From Candidatus Omnitrophota bacterium (lineage in GTDB: Bacteria > Omnitrophota > Gorgyraeia > B26-G9), in the NCBI GenBank assembly GCA_003645745.1, contig QNCH01000102.1, positions 1 to 6,211 of the forward strand: 6,211 nucleotides of DNA. Direction: 5' to 3'. The first letter of the stretch is position 1. Each line of letters opens with the position of its first letter. The notes beneath the pieces were generated by a model. That model worked only from the letters and a program-made list of their open reading frames with translations. It was not told where the DNA came from and did no database searches. The position numbers and the translations under genes are program-made. Below, piece after piece: positions 1 through 5,901 of the stretch.

Positions 1-144
1 CCTGTGCTGTAGGTTGGAACATTCTGATTGAGTCAAACCGCAGGCGCAGCTTGCTGCGTTGAGGTTTGGCGATTGAAGAACGTTTCAAAATGCGGTGCAG
101 GGGGACGTCATAAAATTACAAACCAATTACGTTTGAGTATATAC
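1..144. repeat. Composite palindromic intergenic repeat (copy A), cut by the window start
   Basis: Bases 1-39 and 63-101 form an imperfect inverted repeat. Of 39 columns, 24 are Watson-Crick pairs and 6 more would be G-U pairs in RNA. In the centre, CGCAGC (45-50), TT and GCTGCG (53-58) form a perfect hairpin, enclosed by CAAACC (34-39) and GGTTTG (63-68). The right half (63-144) matches 5922-6001 in direct orientation and ends in the 26-base core at 119-144. Bases 1-39 match the reverse complement of 5922-5961 at about 32 of 39 positions. The block therefore looks like two related units joined head to head. It ends 16 bases before the first start codon, so it is likely in that gene's leader. 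I see no convincing promoter in 1-160. The function is unknown. Confidence 0.8.
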
Positions 145-160
145 AAAAAGGGTTAATTTT

Positions 161-550
161 ATGCGCAGGAATAATGGTTTTACTTTGGTTGAGTTATTGA
201 TCAGTATGACAGTGTTAGGCATAGTATTGTTTGCTTTGTTGTTTGGATATATGCAGTGTTTCAAAATAAATGAAATGTCTCAGAACACTACGATTGCACT
301 TGAAGACGCGCAAAAAGTTATTGAGCAGATGCGCAGCCTTTCAGTAAATTCTTTAACAGATATTACGAATGTTGATTGGACTGGTTGGGCTGCTAATAAC
401 GCGTGTACTTTTACCATTGATAATGATTTGTCAAAACTTTACCCGCAAGGGCAATCTGCTGATCCTCTTGAAATTTGTGTTACAGTGAAGTGGCAGGAAC
501 GCGGCAGGCCTTGTGAGGTAAATTTAAGTACTCTGATTACTGTACGATAA
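161..550 (+). CDS. Prepilin-type minor pseudopilin, GspI/PilV-like
   Basis: This 129-residue protein starts with a short basic leader (MRRNNG) followed by FTLVELL, the class III prepilin signal. Prepilin peptidase would cut between G6 and F7 and methylate F7. Glu11 is the conserved +5 glutamate of the mature protein. Residues 7-31 are the hydrophobic helix that holds the subunit in the inner membrane and packs it into the pseudopilus. A heptad-like helix follows (about 41-60), then a short globular part with Cys82, Cys106 and Cys118. The end (VTVKWQERG, then a beta strand near 119-129) resembles the close of GspI/PilV proteins. AAGGG at 148-152 lies 8 bases before the ATG and supports this start. 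The next gene begins 2 bases after the stop, so they are cotranscribed. The I-type assignment rests mainly on size, C-terminus and gene order. The family is secure, the subtype less so. Confidence 0.85.
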   Translation: MRRNNGFTLVELLISMTVLGIVLFALLFGYMQCFKINEMSQNTTIALEDAQKVIEQMRSLSVNSLTDITNVDWTGWAANNACTFTIDNDLSKLYPQGQSADPLEICVTVKWQERGRPCEVNLSTLITVR

Positions 551-552
551 GG

Positions 553-1122
553 ATGTTAAAATTAATCATGGTGATAGGGATGAAAAAAAAACAGATTAAA
601 AAATGTAAGGTATTTCTTTATAATAAGAATGCTTTTAGTTTGGTTGAAATAATGGTAGTATCTGCAACGTTTGTTATCGTTGCTTTAGGCGTTTTTAACG
701 CGTTGGCTGGAGGAAGGCGTGCTTATGAGGTTAGCGCTGTTCAAATAGATCTGCACTTTCAAACGCGTAAAGCAATGCGCGCGTTAACTCAGGAATTATC
801 TCAGGCAGGTGTGAGCAGTGTAAATATTAATGCCTCTAATGATCAGATTATTTTTAAAGTGCCGGTTAGTTTTAGCGCTGGTACAATTGCCTGGAGCGCT
901 AATATCCAATATTTTCTAGGGGGAATAAATGGAGAAGAGCTTATGCGTATAGATACTGCTACAGGGCAAACACAAGTGTTAGCACAACATATTAATACCT
1001 TGTTTTTTAGTCAGCCGAGTGTTGACATAATTGAAATAGGCCTTCTTGCGGCGAAACAATCTAGACAAGGTGATAATTTGCAAATGCAGTTGGTCTCTCA
1101 GGTAGCATTAAGAAATAGATGA
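553..1122 (+). CDS. Prepilin-type minor pseudopilin, GspJ/PilW-like
   Basis: The long form has 189 residues. NAFSLVEIMVV at 26-36 is a prepilin signal: cleavage would fall between Ala27 and Phe28, and Glu32 is the +5 glutamate. The -1 residue is Ala rather than the usual Gly, which is uncommon but tolerated in some prepilins. Residues 28-51 form the membrane helix. The stretch TRKAMRALTQELSQAG (71-86) and the later MRIDTATGQTQVLAQHI region match the layout of PilW/GspJ proteins, which sit near the pseudopilus tip. Three in-frame ATGs are possible, at 553, 568 and 580. ATG 553 has AAGG directly against it. ATG 580 has GGTGAT at 570-575 with a 4-base gap and would give a lysine-rich leader of 18 residues, so it may be the true start. 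The gene lies between an I-like and a K-like gene. The subtype is inferred from order and sequence style. Confidence 0.82.
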   Translation: MLKLIMVIGMKKKQIKKCKVFLYNKNAFSLVEIMVVSATFVIVALGVFNALAGGRRAYEVSAVQIDLHFQTRKAMRALTQELSQAGVSSVNINASNDQIIFKVPVSFSAGTIAWSANIQYFLGGINGEELMRIDTATGQTQVLAQHINTLFFSQPSVDIIEIGLLAAKQSRQGDNLQMQLVSQVALRNR

Positions 1123-1128
1123 GAAAAT

Positions 1129-1133
1129 GGAGG
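1129..1133 (+). promoter_or_regulatory. Shine-Dalgarno site that places the PilX-like start at 1140
   Basis: GGAGG lies 6 bases before ATG 1140 and 3 bases before ATG 1137. The upstream in-frame ATG at 1119 overlaps the previous stop as ATGA but has no ribosome site of its own. The start at 1140 is therefore preferred, giving a protein that begins MNKNFFVKRDEKG. Confidence 0.75.
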
Positions 1134-1139
1134 TTGATG

Positions 1140-1835
1140 ATGAATAAGAATTTTTTTGTAAAAAGGGATGAAAAAGGCTCGGTAATGGTAGTTTCATTTT
1201 TTATTTTGCTTGTTTTGTCTATATTATTTGCTGCTTTTATGTCGCGTAGTATTGTAGACAACAGGGCAACACAAAAAAATAAAGATATTTTGCAGGCATA
1301 TTATCTTGCTGAAGCAGGCATTGATGCAATGCGTTTTCAGTTATATGATAATTTTAAAAAAGGTGAGGGTTATTTTGACGAGACTACTATGTATGACCGT
1401 ACATCAGAATCATTTGCTTTTTTTGATAATATCGCGGGAATGGAGATGCAGGGCAGCCTTGCTAGTATGTCCGGGGCTAACTATTATAATCTGGATGTGG
1501 TGAGTATAGATACTCCAAATGCGCCAAGCCATGTGCCTAAAGATATTACTTTTCAATGTAATGCAACTGTAAACGGGATAACAAAAAAAGTTACTGCTGT
1601 TGTGCGTTATACAATGAGCCCTTCAAAGGTTTTTGATTATTCCTATTTTATTAATAATTATGGTTGGTTTTGGGGGAATACTATTACCAGTCAGGGAGAT
1701 ATTCGTTCAAATGGAAATTTTAGTTTTGGTTCATATAATCCGATTGTCAACGGAGATGTTTATGCTTCAATAAATCCTGGTTTGGGTGCAGCAGGCACAA
1801 TAAGCGGCAGTAACAGTAATAATACAATTGTATAA
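1140..1835 (+). CDS. GspK/PilX-like pilus assembly protein, N-terminal part ending at an in-frame TAA
   Basis: As it stands the frame gives 231 residues from ATG 1140. It opens with a basic stretch (KRDEKG), then a hydrophobic helix (SVMVVSFFILLVLSILFAAF), with Gly at the likely cleavage point but no glutamate at +5. That is the usual state of GspK and PilX proteins. The motif AYYLAEAGID soon after the helix is the hallmark of the PilX N-terminal family. Further on comes a region rich in aromatic residues and glycine (YFINNYGWFWGNTITSQGD, then SNGNFSFG) that looks like the start of a repetitive beta fold. It ends in NNTIV and TAA at 1833-1835, and the same frame continues to 2816. By family this is the large minor pseudopilin that caps the pseudopilus tip. 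The product made from this frame alone is probably incomplete, because the stop falls inside an Asn/Gly-rich loop before the conserved second half. Confidence 0.8.
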   Translation: MNKNFFVKRDEKGSVMVVSFFILLVLSILFAAFMSRSIVDNRATQKNKDILQAYYLAEAGIDAMRFQLYDNFKKGEGYFDETTMYDRTSESFAFFDNIAGMEMQGSLASMSGANYYNLDVVSIDTPNAPSHVPKDITFQCNATVNGITKKVTAVVRYTMSPSKVFDYSYFINNYGWFWGNTITSQGDIRSNGNFSFGSYNPIVNGDVYASINPGLGAAGTISGSNSNNTIV

Positions 1836-2816
1836 TATCGCGCTAATGCTGATTCTATTACCAGACCGACAAATCCTAGTGCTGATCCGCAGGATATTGA
1901 TGGTGATGGTGTTGATGAAGAATTTCCTTATGAAAATGGTTATGATGGAGATAGTGAACAGTTTTCTGCTCAACAGATTTTGGATATGCCTTATCTTGGC
2001 GATTTGAATTACTATAAAAATTTAGCAGCTACACATAATGGCACAGTTAAGCAAAATGGAGTGACGCTGGTAAATAATGTTTTAAATGATAATGTTATAC
2101 TTATTGGCACTGACGCGCATCCCATTGAAATTAGCGGGCCGGTTGTGGTTACTGGTGATGTTTTGATTAAAGGTAAAATTAGCGGGCAGGGTACTATTTA
2201 TTCCGGGCGCAATACTCATATTATTGGCAATGTAGAATATGTTCATGCTGCCTCATGGCCGAAGCCGGATATAGATTCGCAGACAACTGACACACAGAAT
2301 GCGGCAAAAGATTTTTTAGGTTTAGCTGCAAAAGGTAATGTTGTTTTAGGCGATTATACAGATATATGCACGTGGGGTTGCTGTAAAAATTATTTAAAGC
2401 CTTCTTTTACTAGTGCATATAAAGTTGACGTGGCTGATAGTGATATTGGATATGTAAAATATTATTCAGGCGGAGATCCTTATTTTGACGGAGATTATAC
2501 TGCTTATGATGGAGGGCATAAAATTGATGGTTCATGCCGCAGGTACTACGAATCTTCTTATAATGATTCTGATTTTGGGCCGATTGCTGATAGTATTATT
2601 TCCAGAGTTGATGCAGTTACATATACTAATCATGCTTTTGCTGGCAGAGTAGGTTCGTTTATTTTAAATGGATCGATTATTTCCAGGGATGAAGCGATTA
2701 TTTACAATAATTATATTAAAATGAATTATGATGTCCGGGCAATAACTATGGGTGAACAATTTTATCTGCCCCGTGCTTTATCTTTGCCGCATATTCAGTA
2801 TTTAAAAAGAGATTGA
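1836..2816 (+). pseudogene. C-terminal part of the PilX/GspK-like protein, separated by one in-frame stop
   Basis: The frame of the upstream fragment continues without interruption for 326 codons after TAA 1833-1835 and ends at TGA 2814-2816. The first residues (YRANADSITRPTNPSADP) read as a natural continuation. DIDGDGVDEE follows, which looks like an EF-hand-type calcium loop. Next come QQILDMPYLGDLNYYKNLA, a beta-helix-like stretch (VILIGTD, PIEISGPVVVTGDVLIKG, GTIYSGRNTHIIGNV), a CC pair, and a closing region with YTNHAFAGRVGSFILNGSI and MNYDVRA. Codon use is like its neighbours, so decay, if real, is recent. Possible restarts are TTG 1980 and ATG 1986, and neither has a Shine-Dalgarno sequence. 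They would also drop the calcium-loop region. The simplest reading is one 558-codon gene with a nonsense change (for example CAA to TAA) or a sequencing error. A true split gene is less likely. Confidence 0.75.
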
Positions 2817-2867
2817 TTGCGTAGTATAGTTTTTATACGCATACAAATTCTGGTCATTAAAGAGGAG

Positions 2868-2903
2868 CCTAAATTTTACAAACCAATTGCGTTTGAGTAT
2901 ATA
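2868..2903 (+). repeat. Dispersed repeat core, copy 2
   Basis: The sequence starts CCTAAATTTTACAAACC and ends GAGTATATA. It matches 5968-6001 with two base differences over 34 bases, and matches 119-144 and 3301-3326 in the core. It has one distinctive change (ATTGCG instead of ATTACG). No second, inverted core is visible within about 100 bases on either side, so this is a partial or solo copy. It lies about 50 bases after the stop codon of the first cluster. Confidence 0.85.
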
Positions 2904-3053
2904 GATTCCCGCTAAAAGCATTGCGGGAATGACAAAATTGGGAGATGACAAACGACAGGATACACAATAAGATGTTGCCTCTCATTGTCATTCCCTGTAT
3001 AGCAGGACAGATGCCCGTAATTTTTTAGCGGGTCTGTCCTGCTTGCAGGGAAT
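2904..3053. repeat. Compound palindromic block of nested hairpins
   Basis: Three inverted repeats are stacked. First, ATTCCCGC (2905-2912) pairs with GCGGGAAT (2923-2930) over a 10-base loop. Second, GGGAATGACAA (2925-2935) pairs perfectly with TTGTCATTCCC (2985-2995). Third, ATTCCCTG (2990-2997) pairs with CAGGGAAT (3046-3053) and encloses GCAGGACAG (3002-3010) with CTGTCCTGC (3034-3042), and further in CCCG (3014-3017) with CGGG (3029-3032). The first and second stems share bases, as do the second and third, so they are alternative structures. The block starts exactly where repeat copy 2 ends, which suggests insertion next to or into it. It could also act as an mRNA 3' end for the first cluster. 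No T-run follows, so I do not call it a terminator. Confidence 0.8.
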
Positions 3054-3095
3054 TTACTTTGAAAATTTGAATATATTAAAATGATAAGTTTATTG

Positions 3096-3104
3096 CCCCC
3101 CCCC
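3096..3104. repeat. C9 homopolymer tract
   Basis: Nine cytosines stand in otherwise AT-rich DNA, about 60 bases before the -35 box of the promoter at 3164-3193. Runs like this change length easily by slipped-strand copying. It is not in a coding frame, so any effect would be on DNA spacing or on upstream factor binding. Confidence 0.85.
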
Positions 3105-3163
3105 GTTTCAGTCACCGATTACGTGACATTTTCATTTTGCCTTGACAATTGTTTCAGTAAAAC

Positions 3164-3193
3164 TTGACTTTTCTTCGTAAATTGTCTTATAAT
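3164..3193 (+). promoter_or_regulatory. Sigma-70-type promoter for the GspC/GspD-like operon
   Basis: TTGACT (3164-3169) and a perfect TATAAT (3188-3193) are 18 bases apart. Transcription would start near 3200, giving a leader of about 265 bases that contains the repeat core at 3301-3326 and the stem-loop module at 3349-3423. AGAC at 3200-3203 and GTCT at 3215-3218 make a short dyad at the expected start point, possibly an operator. A second TATAAT at 3439-3444 is closer to the gene but has no fitting -35 box, and would leave a leader of only about 16 bases. Confidence 0.6.
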
Positions 3194-3300
3194 TAAAACA
3201 GACTATAAATATATGTCTTAATAATTTTATAGAGAAAATATAGGGGTATATTGTTGTGGTTTTTGGGTAGGATATTTCATAAACAATATGGAATATTTTG

Positions 3301-3326
3301 CAAACCAATTACGTTTGAGTATATAC
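3301..3326 (+). repeat. Dispersed repeat core, copy 3
   Basis: These 26 bases are identical to 119-144, from CAAACCAATT through GTATATAC. The flanks differ: TATTTTG before, ATAAGCAG after. The core lies in the predicted leader of the GspC/GspD-like operon, 22 bases before the stem-loop module. Confidence 0.85.
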
Positions 3327-3348
3327 ATAAGCAGTAAATTTTAGCGTT

Positions 3349-3423
3349 CAGATTTAGGTTGGATTTGGTTGATTTTTATTAAGCAAAATCGCAGTAATAG
3401 CAAGGTTTCTTTGAAGATTTTGC
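3349..3423 (+). repeat. Stem-loop repeat module (copy C)
   Basis: CAGATTTAGGTTGGATTTGG opens the module and aligns with 6129-6147. Its TAGGTTGGA also occurs at 10-18 in copy A. Then GCAAAATC (3383-3390) pairs perfectly with GATTTTGC (3416-3423). Inside, CAAGG (3401-3405) pairs with CTTTG (3409-3413) over TTT, with one G-U pair. The plan of an outer stem, a 5' internal loop and an inner hairpin is shared with copy A and with 6129-6211, although the stem sequences differ. Confidence 0.65.
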
Positions 3424-3445
3424 AATACAGAAACTAAGTATAATA

Positions 3446-3461
3446 CAGAAAAGGATTTCTG
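3446..3461 (+). promoter_or_regulatory. Ribosome site presented in a hairpin loop
   Basis: CAGAAA (3446-3451) pairs perfectly with TTTCTG (3456-3461), leaving AGGA (3452-3455) as the loop. AAGGA is the only ribosome site for ATG 3467, 11 bases before it, which is slightly long. The fold would shorten the effective distance or control access. The first arm lies in the second copy of a 10-base direct repeat, AATACAGAAA, at 3424-3433 and 3442-3451. Confidence 0.45.
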
Positions 3462-3466
3462 AAAAT

Positions 3467-4099
3467 ATGTTTGGATATACATTTAAAAAATTTTCCGCTG
3501 TAATGTCGCGAAAGCATAAAATTACTGCTGTAGTTGGTTTTCCACAGTCTATAAAAATTCTGCGTAATTGTTTAAACAATCCAAAAGAAGTTTTAAAATT
3601 ATTGAGTTTACAAAATGCTAATAATGTTGCTGTTGTTTGTTGTGTATTAGCAACTTTATTTTTTGCACTAGATTTTTATTTATTAAAGGTTAATAACAAA
3701 AATAAATTGTTGCGAATTAATGCTCAAGCTTATAATATTTCTCCTCCGGCAGAAAAGTATAATAATATAATTACGTCTTTAGATACGCTTAAAAAACAAG
3801 TGACAAAAAATAATATTTTTACTTTTTCCCGTCCAGCAAAAAAAATTGTGTTTGCGAAAATGCAGGAAGATAAATCTTTGGAAGTTATCGCGCAAGAAAA
3901 ATCTGACGCGGTAAAGGATTTATCTGTAGTGGGCATACTTTGGTCAGGCAATGTATTTCAGGCGATAATTGAGGATAATGCCCAGGAAAAGACATATCTG
4001 GTAAATAAAGGCGATAGAGTTGGTAATGTAGAGGTAAAAGAAATTAAAGATGATCGTGTTGTTCTGAAAGTAGGGGATGATGAATGGATTTTACGGTAA
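3467..4099 (+). CDS. GspC/PilP-like inner-membrane protein of the secretion system
   Basis: The 210-residue protein has a basic cytoplasmic segment (1-52), one membrane helix (about 53-74, VAVVCCVLATLFFALDFYLL), a linker with low-complexity and charged parts (75-150), and a compact periplasmic domain (151-210). That last domain starts LSVVGILWSGNVFQAIIED, then TYLVNKGDRVGNVEVKEI, and ends VVLKVGDDEWILR. This is the pattern of the homology region (HR) of GspC and PilP, which binds the N0 domain of the secretin and ties the inner-membrane platform to the outer-membrane pore. The following gene is a secretin and overlaps it by 16 bases, as expected for a C-D pair. The cytoplasmic segment is longer than I expect for GspC. 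There is no PDZ domain after the HR domain, so PilP-like function is equally possible. An in-frame ATG at 3503 has no ribosome site. Confidence 0.75.
   Translation: MFGYTFKKFSAVMSRKHKITAVVGFPQSIKILRNCLNNPKEVLKLLSLQNANNVAVVCCVLATLFFALDFYLLKVNNKNKLLRINAQAYNISPPAEKYNNIITSLDTLKKQVTKNNIFTFSRPAKKIVFAKMQEDKSLEVIAQEKSDAVKDLSVVGILWSGNVFQAIIEDNAQEKTYLVNKGDRVGNVEVKEIKDDRVVLKVGDDEWILR
4072..4076 (+). promoter_or_regulatory. Shine-Dalgarno site for the secretin, inside the upstream gene
   Basis: AGGGG lies 7 bases before ATG 4084 and within the last codons of the GspC-like gene. The 16-base overlap suggests translational coupling, which would keep the two partner proteins in step. Confidence 0.65.
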
Positions 4100-5901
4100 A
4101 AAGACCTAATTTCTTATCCGTGGCTTGTTTGGGCAGAGTTTTTTTTGCTATATGTATTTTTTGGGCAGCGGTATTTTTTTTACACGATAATGCTGTGTTC
4201 GCACAAGAGATAAGGCAAGTACAAGCAGAGTTTGTATCTGTTAAGCCGATTGCGCTTTCTGAGCCAGCGGGCGAAGTTGTGGATGCAAAAGTTATTTCAG
4301 GCGATGAGATTAGTGAAACGAGTGTAAGTTTAAATATAGACAAGAAAGGACAGAAAAAACTTATTTCATTAGATTTGAAAGGCGTGAATATAATTGAGCT
4401 TTTGCGAATAATTTCTATGAAAACAGGATTGACGATTATTCCGAGCAAGGGCGTTGCTGGAAAAGTAAATATATTTTTGAATAATATTAAAATTAGCGAT
4501 GTGCTGGATATTATTTTGAGCAGTCAGAATTTAGCTTGTGAGAAGCGTGGAGATTTGTTATATGTAATGACTGATGTTGAGTATAAAAAAATGTATGGTG
4601 TAGAATATATTGATAAAAGGGTTTATGCCTCTATGAAATTAGTTTATGCTGACCCTGAAAATGTTTTTAAGGCGATTAGCCAGTTAAAATCTGATATTGG
4701 CAGTGTGATTATTGATAAGGCATCAGGAACTGTGGTATTACTTGATATTCCTGATAAAGTAGAGGTTATGACGCAGACCGTAAAACAGCTTGACTGCTCT
4801 TTAGAAACTATTGTATTTGATCTTAATTATGCAACGCCTGAAGATGTTGAAAAGCGTTTAATAAAGGTGATTACTCCTGTTACAGGTTCAGTGATTATTG
4901 ATGCCAGGTCATCAAAAATAATTGTTTCTGATTTGCCTTCAAAAATGGACGAAGTAAAAAAAATAATTGCTGATTTAGATAGCCCTGAAAAACAGGTTTT
5001 TATTGAAGCTGAGATTGTACAGGTGAATTTGAATGGAGCATTTAGCAGAGGTATCAATTGGGAAAGAATTTTTACTGAACATGATTTAGACGGCTTAGAT
5101 TTGATCAGCCAGTTTCCAATAACACCTGCGGTATCTGCGTCAGGAAAGGTTTCTATAGGCACTATTGCCGGAGACAACTATAACGCGATCTTAGAGTTCA
5201 TTGAGAGGAAGGGCAATTTGAAAATATTATCACGTCCGAGGATTGCAGTAACGAATAATACAGAGGCGAAGATAATGGTTGGTAAACGCGATGTTTATGT
5301 AACGCAAACGATGAGCCAGGGTGATACATCTACTATTACTGCGGAAAATGTTGAATTTATTGATGTAGGAGTAAAACTTAATGTTACTCCGGTAATTAAT
5401 GAAGAAGGGTTCATTTTGATGAAGATTAAGCCTGAGGTTAGTTCAGTTTCTGAAACAATTACAACATCTTTAGGCAGCCGTATCCCTATTTTAGAAACTT
5501 CAGAAGCTGAAACAATGGTAAAAGTAAAAGACGGGACAATGATTATGATTGCTGGTTTAATGCGTGAAGAAAAAAGAAATGAACATGCTGGTTTGCCAAT
5601 TTTATCACGTATTCCTTTTGTGAGTAGTTTTTTTAGTTCTCAGAATGATAGAAATTTAAAGACGGAATTAATTGTTTTTATCAGACCGCACATTATGACA
5701 GGAGAGTTCTCTTTAGAGGGTACTGGGCCGGAGAAGTTTATTCCTCAGGAACTAATGCCTGAAGATATAAAAAATTATATTGTGCAGCAGGAGATAGAAA
5801 AAATAAGGCCGCTGCCAGGTTGTAATCATAAACAGAATGTTTATGAAAGGGATGTGAGTCTGGATGTTGGTGCAAAAATAGAAAGTTTAAAGTTCCCGTG
5901 A
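4084..5901 (+). CDS. gspD: Outer-membrane secretin, GspD/PulD family
   Basis: The 605-residue protein forms the multimeric outer-membrane channel. Residues 1-40 are a signal peptide with a hydrophobic core (VFFAICIFWAAVFFL) and probable cleavage after VFA40. Residues 94-163 are the N0/STN domain (ISLDLKGVNIIELLRIIS through LLYVMT), the expected contact for the GspC-like protein. Two KH-like N domains follow: about 184-238 (LKLVYADPENV-type start, SGTVVLLDIP) and 244-300 (VFDLNYATPEDV, SSKIIVSDLPSKM). The secretin core runs from about 303 to 535, from KQVFIEAEIVQV through KILSRPRIAVTNN and AGLPILSRIPFVSSFF to TELIVFIRPHIM. The last 65 residues are a charged tail with no clear lipid or pilotin motif. 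The length is typical, although there are only two N domains after N0. Without GspE or GspF in view, a pilus secretin (PilQ) cannot be excluded, but no AMIN domain is present. The repeat element begins on the base after the TGA. Confidence 0.9.
   Translation: MDFTVKRPNFLSVACLGRVFFAICIFWAAVFFLHDNAVFAQEIRQVQAEFVSVKPIALSEPAGEVVDAKVISGDEISETSVSLNIDKKGQKKLISLDLKGVNIIELLRIISMKTGLTIIPSKGVAGKVNIFLNNIKISDVLDIILSSQNLACEKRGDLLYVMTDVEYKKMYGVEYIDKRVYASMKLVYADPENVFKAISQLKSDIGSVIIDKASGTVVLLDIPDKVEVMTQTVKQLDCSLETIVFDLNYATPEDVEKRLIKVITPVTGSVIIDARSSKIIVSDLPSKMDEVKKIIADLDSPEKQVFIEAEIVQVNLNGAFSRGINWERIFTEHDLDGLDLISQFPITPAVSASGKVSIGTIAGDNYNAILEFIERKGNLKILSRPRIAVTNNTEAKIMVGKRDVYVTQTMSQGDTSTITAENVEFIDVGVKLNVTPVINEEGFILMKIKPEVSSVSETITTSLGSRIPILETSEAETMVKVKDGTMIMIAGLMREEKRNEHAGLPILSRIPFVSSFFSSQNDRNLKTELIVFIRPHIMTGEFSLEGTGPEKFIPQELMPEDIKNYIVQQEIEKIRPLPGCNHKQNVYERDVSLDVGAKIESLKFP

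Larger units (their letters stand above)
2817..3466. other. Non-coding region between the two gene clusters
   Basis: These 650 bases hold no gene I can support. In order they contain a weak hairpin near the end of the first cluster (GCGTA at 2819-2823 with TACGC at 2836-2840, loop 12), a repeat core (2868-2903), a nested hairpin block (2904-3053), an AT-rich stretch with a C9 tract (3096-3104), a promoter (3164-3193), a second core (3301-3326) and a stem-loop module (3349-3423). No classic terminator with a T-run is visible. The strong hairpins at 2904-3053 could still stop or slow transcription from the first cluster. Confidence 0.7.

Noticed and set aside
1833..1835. Stop-codon reassignment or programmed readthrough
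   Set aside because: TAA and TGA end other genes here at sensible points, and no special downstream structure or motif is apparent at this TAA.
1980..2816. Independent gene starting at TTG 1980 or ATG 1986
   Set aside because: There is no Shine-Dalgarno sequence, and the same frame is open back to the TAA at 1833, so it is better read as the rest of the PilX-like gene.
2819..2840. Rho-independent terminator after the first cluster
   Set aside because: The stem is only 5 bp with a 12-base loop and no T-run follows it.
2912..3115. Minus-strand frame across the hairpin block
   Set aside because: It is made of palindromic repeat sequence and the G-run opposite the C9 tract, and the translation looks like no protein family.
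4044..4448. Long open frame on the minus strand (134 codons)
   Set aside because: It lies opposite the well-supported GspC-like and secretin genes, has no family features and is explained by the AT-rich coding strand.
4827..5177. Minus-strand open frame of 116 codons
   Set aside because: It is fully inside the secretin core on the other strand, with no recognisable domain and no operon context.
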